From Sphingobacterium thalpophilum (GTDB taxonomy: Bacteria > Bacteroidota > Bacteroidia > Sphingobacteriales > Sphingobacteriaceae), in NCBI GenBank assembly GCA_945868825.1, contig CAMBMM010000004.1:121279-185278 (forward strand): a stretch of DNA of 64,000 nt, written 5' to 3'. Position 1 is the stretch's first letter, and every line of letters begins with the position of its first letter. The notes under the pieces are model-generated. The model was not told where the DNA came from. It saw only the letters and a list, made by a program, of their open reading frames with translations, and did no database searches. Below are positions 35,436 to 44,443 of this stretch, one piece after another. The position numbers and the translations under genes were made by a program.

Positions 35436-35443
35436 TACTTTTG
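35436..35443 (+). promoter_or_regulatory. -7 element four bases before the aguB start
   Basis: TACTTTTG followed by CAGC and the ATG at 35448. A transcript from here would be leaderless or nearly so. No -33 TTG. Confidence 0.5.
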
Positions 35444-35447
35444 CAGC

Positions 35448-36323
35448 ATGAGTACCGTACACGTAGGCTTGGTGCAAATGACTTGCACGGCCAGCAAAGA
35501 AGAAAACTTACGTAAAGCCATCGAGAAAACACGAGAGGCCGCCGCTAAAGGCGCCCAAATAGTGTGTTTACAAGAATTATTTACCTCTTTGTATTTCTGC
35601 GATGAAGAAAATTACGATAATTTTTCTTTGGCTGAAACCATTCCCGGTCCTTCTACCGATAGCTTAGGCGCCTTAGCAAAAGAATTGGGTGTGGTAATAA
35701 TTGCTTCATTATTTGAAAAACGTGCGCAAGGCTTGTACCACAATACCACCGCCGTATTAGATGCCGATGGTGCGTATTTGGGTAAATACCGAAAAATGCA
35801 CATTCCCGATGATCCGGCTTATTATGAGAAATTTTATTTCACTCCGGGAGATTTAGGCTATAAAATATTTAAAACCAAATTTGCCACCCTTGGTGTGCTC
35901 ATTTGTTGGGATCAATGGTACCCTGAAGCGGCTCGTATTACGGCCTTAATGGGTGCCGAAATTTTGTTTTACCCTACTGCAATAGGTTGGGCTACTTCGC
36001 AAAACGAAGCTACCAATACCGAACAATACAATGCGTGGCAAACCATACAACGTAGTCACTCGGTGGCCAATGGTTTGCATGTGGTAAGCGTAAATAGAGT
36101 AGGTTTTGAACAAGATGGCGCCATGAAATTTTGGGGTGGTTCATTTGTGAGCAATCCCTTTGGTAGCATTTTATACCAAGCTTCTCACGATGAGGAAGAA
36201 GTATACGTACAAGCCATCGATTTGAAAAAAACCGACGAATACCGTACACATTGGCCATTTTTGAGAGATCGCCGTATCGATTCGTATCAGCCCATTACCC
36301 AACGTTTTATCGACGAAGATTAA
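35448..36323 (+). CDS. aguB: N-carbamoylputrescine amidohydrolase
   Basis: Nitrilase-superfamily enzyme of 291 residues that hydrolyses N-carbamoylputrescine to putrescine, ammonia and carbon dioxide. The catalytic triad is visible: Glu43 (LQELF), Lys116 (YRKMHIPDD) and Cys153 (LICWDQWYPE). The DQWYPE sequence is typical of AguB. The partner gene for agmatine deiminase starts on its stop codon, so the substrate is supported by context. Confidence 0.94.
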   Translation: MSTVHVGLVQMTCTASKEENLRKAIEKTREAAAKGAQIVCLQELFTSLYFCDEENYDNFSLAETIPGPSTDSLGALAKELGVVIIASLFEKRAQGLYHNTTAVLDADGAYLGKYRKMHIPDDPAYYEKFYFTPGDLGYKIFKTKFATLGVLICWDQWYPEAARITALMGAEILFYPTAIGWATSQNEATNTEQYNAWQTIQRSHSVANGLHVVSVNRVGFEQDGAMKFWGGSFVSNPFGSILYQASHDEEEVYVQAIDLKKTDEYRTHWPFLRDRRIDSYQPITQRFIDED

Positions 36324-37372
36324 TGAATTTTGCTGCTACACCTAAATCCTTAGGCTACCGTTTCCCAGCCGAATTTGAACAACACGAAGCTACGTGGTTA
36401 AGTTGGCCACATAAAGAGGCTAGCTGGCCCGGTAAACTCGACGTTATTTATCCCTATTATGCTCAGTTTATTAAGGCTTTGGCCGAAAGTGAAAAAGTGC
36501 GCATTAATGTTACCGATGAAGCGATGAAAAATTTTGCTTTAGGGCATTTGAGCGCTGCAGGTGTAAACTTAGCACAAGTAGCATTCTTTTTTCACCCCAC
36601 AAACGATGCCTGGTGTCGCGATCATGGCCCGGCATTTTTAGTTAACCCCGAAGCTGAACAGAAAAAAGTTATTGTAGATTGGGGCTATAATGCTTGGGGC
36701 GACAAATATCCACCCTTCGATTTAGACGATGTGATTCCCACACTAATTGGCAAAGCATTCAATATTCCAGTATTTCATCCAGGCATCGTGATGGAAGGTG
36801 GCTCAGTAGAGTTTAACGGAGCTGGGACGCTATTAACTTCTACCGCTTGTTTGCTCAATCCAAATCGGAACCCTCACCTTAACCAAGAACAAATTGAGGA
36901 ATACTTACGAAATTTTTATGGGGTAGACCAAATTTTATGGGTTGATGAGGGCGTAGTTGGCGACGATACCGATGGACATATTGACGATACCGTTCGTTTT
37001 GTGAATGAAAACACGGTGCTCACCGTAGTGGAGGAAAACCAGGCCGACGAAAACTACGAGTTACTTCAGCATAATTTAAAACAATTAAAGGCTATGCGTT
37101 TGCCAAATGGCCAAGCCTTAAACATCATAGAGTTGCCCATGCCTGATGCAGTGGTTTACGACGATCAGCGTTTGCCGGCTTCTTATGCCAATTTCTACAT
37201 TGCCAATACTACGGTAATTGTGCCTACATTCCGTTGTGCAAAAGACGAGCAAGCGCTACAAATTATTCAGTCTTGTTTCCCTAGCAGAAAAGTGATTGGT
37301 TTAGATTCTACCGAAATTATTTGGGGCCTGGGTAGCTTCCATTGCCTGAGTCAGCAAGAACCTGCGGTTTAA
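36323..37372 (+). CDS. aguA: Agmatine deiminase
   Basis: Converts agmatine to N-carbamoylputrescine, feeding AguB. Start is ATG at 36323 overlapping the aguB stop by one base; the longer frame from 36251 lies inside aguB. The 349-residue protein has the family motifs WPHKEASWPG near the N-terminus, WCRDHGP, EGGSVEFNG, DGHIDD, and the C-terminal catalytic Cys in GSFHCLSQQ. Its last four bases overlap the convergent beta-mannosidase gene. Confidence 0.94.
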   Translation: MNFAATPKSLGYRFPAEFEQHEATWLSWPHKEASWPGKLDVIYPYYAQFIKALAESEKVRINVTDEAMKNFALGHLSAAGVNLAQVAFFFHPTNDAWCRDHGPAFLVNPEAEQKKVIVDWGYNAWGDKYPPFDLDDVIPTLIGKAFNIPVFHPGIVMEGGSVEFNGAGTLLTSTACLLNPNRNPHLNQEQIEEYLRNFYGVDQILWVDEGVVGDDTDGHIDDTVRFVNENTVLTVVEENQADENYELLQHNLKQLKAMRLPNGQALNIIELPMPDAVVYDDQRLPASYANFYIANTTVIVPTFRCAKDEQALQIIQSCFPSRKVIGLDSTEIIWGLGSFHCLSQQEPAV

Positions 37373-39855
37373 TCTTTTTTTACGTCCCAGAGCGATTTTG
37401 CCTTTAAATTGGCATGATTTACTTTCGCCTGAAAATCTAACTGGATTATTTTTTTCTCTCCGGGTACGAGGTCGAAATAATTATCGCTGGGCAAAGCCCC
37501 CGGAAGCGTGATACACACATCTTTAGCTAAATAAGAACACCTAATTTCCACGCTGTGATCATTCAGTTTTCTGAGTTGTAGCTCGGGGTTCTGTAAGTTA
37601 AGCTCCTTCGGTTTAGCCAAATACTGAATTTGGTTTGCCAATTCCTGCCCTCCTTCTAGTAAACGATAGCGAATGACTGTGTTGCTCGGATCTAGTCCAT
37701 TTATGTAAGAAACCGGCATGATGGAAACAGTTAACGTGCCATTGGCTGCTAGGTAAATTGCTTGCATAGTACGCTGTAGAACCTTGCCACTAAAATTAAG
37801 CACCTCTATTTCTAGCCTTCCGCTAATGGGTTTTGAAAGATCTGAAACTAGGGTGGTTTTAAAGCCATCTGTTTCTTGTTTAACAGAAATTAGTACAGGT
37901 TTAAAGGCTTTTTTTACAGCGTAATGAAGTGCTTTGGGTGTTCCGTAATAATCAATACCGCTCCACGAACTTACCGGCCAACAATCGTTTAATTGCCAAT
38001 ACAAACTTCCCATATTATAGGGTTTGGCCGCCCGTTGCGCCTCAATAGCTATCTTCATCCCTCTGGCCTGCAGCAATTGCGATACATAGGTAAAGTCGTT
38101 TAGGTTTTTCGGAACGAAATAATCCCGCTCCATATAACTTTTAATAGTTTCGTAGCCAGTTGGGTGTTTCTGATGTGTTTTTAAGCTTGGCGAAAATAGT
38201 GTTTGTTCATTCTCCGGAATAAATTTTTGGATAGATGAAAGCTCGGGCATGCTCTGAAAACCGAATTCAGATACAAATCGACCTATTTTTTCTTGGTATT
38301 TTTCGAAAGGCTCCATGCCCCACCAAACGCCCCAATAATGCAAATCGCCAGTCGTTAAACTCTCTTTTCGGCCCCAACCATTGGTAGGAGATGAGGGATG
38401 ATAAGGTCTAGTGCCATCAAATTCTACAAGTATCTTAGGTATATTTTCCTTAAAAAGTTTGGTATAATCCTGATAAATTTTTGCCGAATCGCTAGCGGAA
38501 TAGGCAAATTGTTTCTGCCAGCCCCAGTTATTCCAGCCTTCTTCTAGCTCGTTATTGCCACACCATATAGCCAAGCTAGGATGATTGCGCAAGCGAATGA
38601 CTTGTTCTTTAATTTCTTGTGCTACATTTTTTTGAAAGGCTAAATCTCCGGGATACATGCCTCCGGCAAACATAAAATCTTGCCAAACGAGTATACCTTT
38701 TTCATCGCAAAGGGTATAAAAATCATCGTCTAAGTACACACCACCACCCCAAACTCGGAGCATGTTTATCCCTTGATCTTGGGCCTTGCTCAGCAGCGCT
38801 TCATAGGTAGTTTTATTCGCCTTGGGCATAAAACTTTCGGGCGGAATGAGGTTGCTGCCTTTCATGTATAGGGGTACTCCATTGAGTTTGAAGTAAAAAC
38901 TACTTCCAACCGAATCGGGCTTTTGGACCAATTCTATGGTGCGTAAACCAACGATTTCGGTTTGGCTATCTAAAGTACTTGATTCGTTATTTAAGTCAAT
39001 TTTTACTTGGTATAGATGCGCTTCTCCCAATTCTTTCGTCCACCATTTTTTTGGGTTTTTTAGCTTGAAGTGCAGACTGGCAACCGAATCGTTATGTAAC
39101 GTTACACGCTCTTTTACATCACCTATTTGCCCTAGCAATGCTAATTTTTCGCCCTTTGGATTATTGAAATGGACAATAACTTCTAGCTCGGCTAAGGTAT
39201 CACTTAAGCTGATTTGTTTCAATTGGATGTTTGTTAACCGAGCTTCGGAATGGCTAATTAAATAGGCATTTTTCCAAATCCCACAGCTTACTAAACGTGG
39301 CCCCCAATCCCATCCAAACTGATATGGTGCTTTTCGCACAAATACCCGTTCATCTCCTGGGAGAGTGTAGGGGAGTGTTTTTGCTAAGGCCTTTGCTTTG
39401 GCTACCGCAGGCTCAAAAACTATTTTTAGTTGGTTGTTTCCTTGTTTTATAATCGGTTTAACAGGAATTTCCCAGCGCCTGAACATATTATCAGCCTCTA
39501 TAATTAACTGGTTGTTTAGGTATACCTTGGCATAGGTATCTAGCCCTTCGAAAATAAGTGATAACGATTCTTGGTTGACTTGTTTTTCTTGAAGGGTGAT
39601 AGTGGTTTCATACACCCAAGTATCATTTTCTATCCACTGCACTTCTTTTTCATTGCTTCCGTAAAATGGATCGGCAATCAGTCCATTTTTCGCTAAATCG
39701 GTATGTACCGTTCCGGGTATGGTTGCTCTGTAGGTGGTGTTGTTTTTACTATTTCTGAAAGTCCAGGCTAAATCGGCTAAATTCCAGGTAAAATTTTGGG
39801 CTTGACAAGTAAAGCTTAGCACCACTAGTCCTACGAAGCAAATCCACTTTAACAT
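37369..39855 (-). CDS. Family 2 glycoside hydrolase, beta-mannosidase
   Basis: Exported 828-residue enzyme (signal 1-19, cleavage near CQAQ) that removes terminal beta-mannose, such as from the Man-beta-1,4-GlcNAc core of N-glycans. Domains in order: sugar-binding jelly roll, Ig-like domain, TIM barrel and C-terminal Ig-like domains. The general acid lies in WCGNNELEEGW (NE pair near 434) and the nucleophile in VSEFGFQS. Third gene of the asparaginase-cutC-mannosidase operon; its start overlaps the cutC stop by seven bases. Confidence 0.9.
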   Translation of the reverse strand: MLKWICFVGLVVLSFTCQAQNFTWNLADLAWTFRNSKNNTTYRATIPGTVHTDLAKNGLIADPFYGSNEKEVQWIENDTWVYETTITLQEKQVNQESLSLIFEGLDTYAKVYLNNQLIIEADNMFRRWEIPVKPIIKQGNNQLKIVFEPAVAKAKALAKTLPYTLPGDERVFVRKAPYQFGWDWGPRLVSCGIWKNAYLISHSEARLTNIQLKQISLSDTLAELEVIVHFNNPKGEKLALLGQIGDVKERVTLHNDSVASLHFKLKNPKKWWTKELGEAHLYQVKIDLNNESSTLDSQTEIVGLRTIELVQKPDSVGSSFYFKLNGVPLYMKGSNLIPPESFMPKANKTTYEALLSKAQDQGINMLRVWGGGVYLDDDFYTLCDEKGILVWQDFMFAGGMYPGDLAFQKNVAQEIKEQVIRLRNHPSLAIWCGNNELEEGWNNWGWQKQFAYSASDSAKIYQDYTKLFKENIPKILVEFDGTRPYHPSSPTNGWGRKESLTTGDLHYWGVWWGMEPFEKYQEKIGRFVSEFGFQSMPELSSIQKFIPENEQTLFSPSLKTHQKHPTGYETIKSYMERDYFVPKNLNDFTYVSQLLQARGMKIAIEAQRAAKPYNMGSLYWQLNDCWPVSSWSGIDYYGTPKALHYAVKKAFKPVLISVKQETDGFKTTLVSDLSKPISGRLEIEVLNFSGKVLQRTMQAIYLAANGTLTVSIMPVSYINGLDPSNTVIRYRLLEGGQELANQIQYLAKPKELNLQNPELQLRKLNDHSVEIRCSYLAKDVCITLPGALPSDNYFDLVPGEKKIIQLDFQAKVNHANLKAKSLWDVKKD

Positions 39856-40514
39856 AAGGCTAGGGCTTTTTTGAGTGCTATAATTTCTGTTGCATCGGCA
39901 ATATCTCCGCTTATAATCCCAGAGGAATGGTAAAACTCGGTTTCGAATTGTCTGGCTAGAGCGACAATAGTACTCGATCGGATACCTCCACCGGTAATAA
40001 TATTCAGTTTTGTATTTTTTTGTGCCGAGCGTAAGTTTTCTATTCCATCTAATGCTGTTTTCATTCCTCCAGAGCTTAATATGTTGTTAAAGCCTAAACT
40101 TTCGAGCCGACTTAATGCCTCTTGCTGATTTATACAGCTATCAAAAGCTCGGTGGAACGTACACGGAAGTCCGGATGTTGCGGCTATTAATTGCCCATTT
40201 GCCGCTAAGTCTACCTGCCCATCAATAGTTAAAGCGCCAAATACAAAACCATCTGCACCTAGTTTACTGAAGGCATTTATATCTTCTTCCATCTGCATTA
40301 GCTCGGTATCGGTATATACAAAATTGCCACCTCGAGGTCTAATCATCACATATATAGGTCCGGTAAAATAGGCTCTTAAACTGATAAAATCATGCTTGCT
40401 TGGTGTAATTCCTCCCAAGGTATAGTCGGCGCAAAATTCAATACGATCTGCTCCTGTTTGGGCAGCTATTTTGGCAGATGAAAGATTGAAACAAGCAATT
40501 TCTAGCTTTTTCAT
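39849..40514 (-). CDS. cutC: CutC-family TIM-barrel protein
   Basis: A 221-residue TIM-barrel protein of the CutC family, called a copper homeostasis protein from old genetics in E. coli; the biochemical activity is unsettled. Conserved runs: EIACFNLSSA, GADRIEFCADYTLGGITPS, VMIRPRGGNF, GFVFGAL, TFHRAFD and ITGGGI. It overlaps the asparaginase gene by four bases and the beta-mannosidase gene by seven, in a glycan-degradation operon with no copper gene near. A sugar-related role is inferred from context. Confidence 0.92.
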   Translation of the reverse strand: MKKLEIACFNLSSAKIAAQTGADRIEFCADYTLGGITPSKHDFISLRAYFTGPIYVMIRPRGGNFVYTDTELMQMEEDINAFSKLGADGFVFGALTIDGQVDLAANGQLIAATSGLPCTFHRAFDSCINQQEALSRLESLGFNNILSSGGMKTALDGIENLRSAQKNTKLNIITGGGIRSSTIVALARQFETEFYHSSGIISGDIADATEIIALKKALALC

Positions 40515-41509
40515 CCTTTTAAATAATAGGCTGCATCTAGTAAACGGTTGCCACCTTGGGTATCGTAAACCGCATAATTAAAGCCCGATTGCAGACAATA
40601 AGCACCGTATTGCCCTTGTTTGTTGAGTGCAATAAAGCCAATTTGTATCTCTTTTAAATTTTTGTTTCTGCGCTGTTGTAGTTTTACAATGCGTTCTACG
40701 GCTTCTTTACAAGCCGCTTCTGGCGATTTGCCTTGGCGCATCAATTCTACCACTAAATAAGAACCCGCGGTGCGAATAACTTCTTCACCCTGCCCGGTGG
40801 CAGTGGCAGCGCCTACTTCATTATCAACATATAAACCGGCGCCAATAATGGGCGAATCCCCCACACGCCCATGCATTTTAAAGGCCATGCCGCTGGTGGT
40901 GCATGCCCCAGATAAATTTCCGTTGGCATCCATGGCTACCATACCAATGGTATCGTGGTTTTCGATGTTTGCAAGAGGTTTGTATTGGGTAGTTTTTAGC
41001 CATTCTTTCCACTCTTTTTCAGATTCTTCCACAAGTAAATTTTCTTTCGGAAAGCCTTGGGCTAAGGCAAATTGTAGGGCGCCATCTCCAACCAGCATTA
41101 CGTGTGGTGTTTTTTCCATTACAGCCCTAGCAACTGAGATAGGGTGTTTTATATATTCTAAGCAGGCTACCGAGCCAATGTTCGAAAATTCGTCCATGAT
41201 GCAAGCATCCAGTGTTACTCTTCCATCTCTGTCGGGTCGGCCTCCGTAGCCTACACTGCGTTCTTTTGGGTCGCCTTCGGGCACTCGTACCCCGGCTTCC
41301 ACTGCGTCTAACGACCTTCCACCTGTTTTTAAAACTTCCCAAGCAGCAGCATTTGCCTCTAACCCAAAACGCCACGTAGAAAGCACAATAGGCTTATTTG
41401 TTTTTGTATTCGATATAAAACTTGTTGCACCTAGTGATTGCAATGGCTTAATAGCTATGGCGGCGGTACTTAAAGCCGAAAGTTTTAAAAAGGTTCTTCT
41501 ATTTTTCAT
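40511..41509 (-). CDS. N4-(beta-N-acetylglucosaminyl)-L-asparaginase
   Basis: Ntn-hydrolase of 332 residues cleaving the GlcNAc-Asn bond of glycoproteins. It matures by self-cleavage before Thr187 (NHDTIGMVAMD). The substrate loop RVGDSPIIGAG and the TGQGEEVIR motif are present. A twin-arginine signal (KNRRTFLKLS) indicates folded export to the periplasm. I use ATG 41509; an upstream ATG gives nine extra residues before the signal. First gene of the operon with cutC and the beta-mannosidase. Confidence 0.92.
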   Translation of the reverse strand: MKNRRTFLKLSALSTAAIAIKPLQSLGATSFISNTKTNKPIVLSTWRFGLEANAAAWEVLKTGGRSLDAVEAGVRVPEGDPKERSVGYGGRPDRDGRVTLDACIMDEFSNIGSVACLEYIKHPISVARAVMEKTPHVMLVGDGALQFALAQGFPKENLLVEESEKEWKEWLKTTQYKPLANIENHDTIGMVAMDANGNLSGACTTSGMAFKMHGRVGDSPIIGAGLYVDNEVGAATATGQGEEVIRTAGSYLVVELMRQGKSPEAACKEAVERIVKLQQRRNKNLKEIQIGFIALNKQGQYGAYCLQSGFNYAVYDTQGGNRLLDAAYYLKG

Positions 41510-41554
41510 TTTTTTTGGAGGGATGTGCTTGATCAAAAATAATGAAATTTATCA

Positions 41555-42547
41555 ATGCTATCACCGTATCTAGTTTTCGTTGTTATGGTAGTTTATTGTT
41601 TTTTGGTTAACTTCAATTTTATTTATTTATCAGAGCGCTCTATCAAAAAGAAATCATTTACTACCTTATTTTTTGCACATTTTTTAGGCTTTTTTTTGTT
41701 TATAAGCACTTGTGTTTGTGCACAAACGGACACGAGTACTGCTAAAACTAATCAATGGGCTAACCCTAATAATCCCCTTGTTGTTACCTATGATAAGCCA
41801 GTTAAATGGGGCTTTATTAAAAATATTCCGAATGATTTAGGCCAGGTTGCTAAAACTCCTTTTCAGCGAAAGAATTTGTTGAATCTTGGAATTATTACTG
41901 CAGCTACCGGATTATTAGTGTGGCAAGATCAACCCTTATTAAATGGCGCCAAACGTTTGGGGGCCGATTTGCATTTAAATCCCGATACCCGTTACAATGT
42001 ATTGCTTGACGTGGGCGGTACGAAGATTCTTAAGCTTCCTAAAAATGTGAATACGGCTTTTTACCAATTGGGAGAGGGGGGCACAACTATGCTTATTGCC
42101 GGAGGTTTGTTTATTTATGGTAAAATTCATCACGATTACCGGTCTTTGCAAACTGCTAGTGATTTAGCTGAAACCTTTATTTCGATGGGCCTTGCTACGC
42201 AGATATTGAAAAGATCTTTTGGTAGACAAAGCCCCTTTGTGGCTACCCGGCCTGGTGGTACATGGACACCCTTTCCAGCTTTTTCTTCGTACCAAAAACA
42301 TACGCCAAATTACGATGCCTTTCCATCAGGCCATTTGGCTACCATGATGGCTACGGTAACCGTACTTAGTTTAAATTATCCCGAAAAACGCTGGATAAAA
42401 CCTGTTGGCTATTCTTTGATGGGTTTAACAGCTTTTGCTATGATGAATACAGAAGTACATTGGGCCGGAGATTATCCGCTAGCCTTAGCATTGGGCTATA
42501 TTTCGGGTAAAATAACCGTAGGGAGGCATAAGAAATTAAAAAATTAG
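41555..42547 (+). CDS. PAP2-family membrane phosphatase with exported domain
   Basis: A 330-residue protein. The N-terminus has hydrophobic segments (3-26 and 41-60, VCAQ) that could be a late signal peptide; the real start may therefore be downstream of 41555. The PAP2 core has a modified first motif (KRSFGRQSPF, no RP pair), the intact PSGH (DAFPSGHLA) and a third motif VHWAGDYP without the usual SR. This variant pattern is shared by a subgroup of Bacteroidota envelope proteins. Likely lipid or undecaprenyl diphosphate phosphatase; substrate unknown. Confidence 0.82.
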   Translation: MLSPYLVFVVMVVYCFLVNFNFIYLSERSIKKKSFTTLFFAHFLGFFLFISTCVCAQTDTSTAKTNQWANPNNPLVVTYDKPVKWGFIKNIPNDLGQVAKTPFQRKNLLNLGIITAATGLLVWQDQPLLNGAKRLGADLHLNPDTRYNVLLDVGGTKILKLPKNVNTAFYQLGEGGTTMLIAGGLFIYGKIHHDYRSLQTASDLAETFISMGLATQILKRSFGRQSPFVATRPGGTWTPFPAFSSYQKHTPNYDAFPSGHLATMMATVTVLSLNYPEKRWIKPVGYSLMGLTAFAMMNTEVHWAGDYPLALALGYISGKITVGRHKKLKN

Positions 42548-43638
42548 CCAATGGCTACACCTACCACATGACCAATGCCGTAGGTAATTGCGGCGGCGGC
42601 AAGTCCAAAGAAAACCTGCCTAAAGCCCGAATACCATACGTTTTTACCTGTGAATAAGGTAATAGCGGCGCCAATAATAAATAAACCTACAGCACTCCCT
42701 GCAACACTAAACGCAATGGCGTTAAAACCCTTGGTGAAGAAGAATGGCAATACCGGAATAATAGCACCTATGGTAAACAGCAAGAAAGAATAAATGGCAG
42801 CTTCGGTTGCCGATCCTTGAAGTTCTTCGGTATTTATACCCAATTCCTCTTTCACTAAAATTTCGTGCGCATGGGTTTTATCTTTCATTACTTCGGTGGC
42901 CATGGCATGCGCTTGTTTTTCATTAATACCCTTGGTCATGTAAATAAGAGCTAATTCTTGGCGTTCTCCTTCGGGGTGCGTTTCCAACTCTTCCATTTCA
43001 ATTTCCATCTGATTTTCGTAGAGTTCTTGCGAACTTTTTACCGAAATCCATTCTCCGAGCGACATAGATAATGCCCCGGCCAACATGCCTGCTAAACCTG
43101 CAATTAGTACACCCGAACCACCGGCCGTGGCTCCTGCAATGCCCATTACCAAACTAAAGTTAGATACCAAGCCATCGTTACCACCCAATACGGCAGCCCG
43201 AATGGCATTGCCACCTACCGATCGGTGGCGACTCTCGAATTTGGAGATATAGGTACCTGCTCGTTTACTGTCTTTTTCAACAATGGAGCGTAATATTTTT
43301 ACGTGATTGGTTTCGGTACCTGTAATTTCTAGTTTATGTTCTTTTTTGGTATTAATAATTGCATTAGAGATACTTTTTTCGGTATCCATAAGTGCCCCTA
43401 ACACGTAATCGTAGCCAAATAGTTTACCAATGGCATTTAAGGTTTTAGCCCGCCAAGAGGGCTTAAAAATGCTTTCTAAGTTTATATTTTCTTTTGCGGC
43501 AAACGCTTCTGCGTGACTTTTTTCGATGGCGCTCATTTGTGCGTATACGTGCGCAATAAGCTCATCCGATTCATTTTCCGCTAATTTTTGATATAAATAA
43601 CTGGCGTCGATTTCTGTTTGAATGGCGTGATTAGACAT
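42544..43638 (-). CDS. Membrane-bound ferritin-like VIT1/CCC1-family protein
   Basis: A 364-residue fusion. Residues 1-140 form a rubrerythrin/ferritin-like helical domain with di-iron type residues (E9 region, EKSHAEAF near 33-40, NHVKIL). Residues about 145-364 form the VIT1/CCC1 transporter domain: RAAVLGGNDGLVSNFSLVMG, then ALSMSLGEWISV, plus five membrane helices. This MbfA-like layout suggests iron or manganese export coupled to iron sensing or storage at the inner membrane. Convergent overlap of four bases with the PAP2 gene. Confidence 0.88.
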   Translation of the reverse strand: MSNHAIQTEIDASYLYQKLAENESDELIAHVYAQMSAIEKSHAEAFAAKENINLESIFKPSWRAKTLNAIGKLFGYDYVLGALMDTEKSISNAIINTKKEHKLEITGTETNHVKILRSIVEKDSKRAGTYISKFESRHRSVGGNAIRAAVLGGNDGLVSNFSLVMGIAGATAGGSGVLIAGLAGMLAGALSMSLGEWISVKSSQELYENQMEIEMEELETHPEGERQELALIYMTKGINEKQAHAMATEVMKDKTHAHEILVKEELGINTEELQGSATEAAIYSFLLFTIGAIIPVLPFFFTKGFNAIAFSVAGSAVGLFIIGAAITLFTGKNVWYSGFRQVFFGLAAAAITYGIGHVVGVAIG

Positions 43639-43696
43639 TATTGAGCATGATTAAGTTGCACACAAAAGGTACAAATTTTATAAGCAATTTTGTCGT

Positions 43697-44299
43697 CTAT
43701 TTTAAAGTGATTTCAGGTATTTTATACTTGGCTAATGAAGTTGCTGTCGTGTTTTTGCGTGATTTTATGCTACTTAAAAATGTAGGGATAGATTTCCCAT
43801 ATCCTCTACGGCTTATGGCCAAGAGTAGTAAACCTTTTTTACCGTCTTTGCTGGTAGTTTTTATATAGCGATACGTGTTCCATTCCACTATGCTTGCTAC
43901 TTTCCCATTGGCATTGCTTTGTATAAAATTAATAAGTACATCGTTTCCGCTTTTATCTTGCTTTAAACTCTCTGCAAATGCATATGGGTCTATTTTTTTA
44001 CGATCTTTTGTACTGCCAATTTTCTCCAAAGCCATATTTTTTGGAGAAGCCCCTTCATCGGCTAAAAATTCAATCATGAACATCTCTTTATATTGCTCGG
44101 GGTTAACGCCTTTGGCTAGGTACTCGTGTTTATAATAGGTAGCTGAAGGGTGTGAACTCCACGATAAGCTGAAGCTTGTTTTTTCGAAAAGAATTGGCCC
44201 CTGCACACCTAAAAGGTTTTGTGTTTGGGGCGTGTTTAAATTCAGCGCTCCTAAGGCTAAAAAAATCCTTAAAATGGAACTTAAGTAAGGTGTAATCAT
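43697..44299 (-). CDS. Secreted protein of unknown function, last gene of the SIMPL operon
   Basis: A 200-residue protein with a short hydrophobic start (about 4-18) that may be a signal peptide. The middle is predicted beta-rich (FEKTSFSLSWSSHP) and the C-terminal half has charged helices (AFAESLKQDKSGNDVLINF) and strands (GLLLLAISRRGYG). No family recognised. It begins three bases after the stop of the 45-residue ORF, which itself follows the SIMPL gene by three bases, so the three form one transcript. Confidence 0.68.
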   Translation of the reverse strand: MITPYLSSILRIFLALGALNLNTPQTQNLLGVQGPILFEKTSFSLSWSSHPSATYYKHEYLAKGVNPEQYKEMFMIEFLADEGASPKNMALEKIGSTKDRKKIDPYAFAESLKQDKSGNDVLINFIQSNANGKVASIVEWNTYRYIKTTSKDGKKGLLLLAISRRGYGKSIPTFLSSIKSRKNTTATSLAKYKIPEITLK

Positions 44300-44302
44300 G
44301 GT

Positions 44303-44440
44303 TTAGCGTGTTTGGGTTAAAGGAGTACCAACCAAATGGTGCATCAGGTTGGTGGCAGCTAATAATGCTGGGCGTACTAGGTTATCGCAGAATAAACTTT
44401 CATAGATTCTGGTTACAGACTCGTCTATATATGGCCACAT
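44303..44440 (-). CDS. 45-residue protein of unknown function in the SIMPL operon
   Basis: ORF of 45 codons, too short for routine calling, starting three bases after the SIMPL stop and ending three bases before the next start codon. It fills the gap exactly, which is good evidence for a real gene. The product begins MWPYIDESVTRIYESLF and ends in a possible amphipathic helix (LLAATNLMHHLVG) with two neighbouring His. No family recognised, no signal peptide. Confidence 0.55.
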   Translation of the reverse strand: MWPYIDESVTRIYESLFCDNLVRPALLAATNLMHHLVGTPLTQTR

Positions 44441-44443
44441 ATA

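Noticed and set aside
40770..41249. 159-residue ORF opposite the asparaginase
   Set aside because: Antisense shadow of a well conserved enzyme gene.
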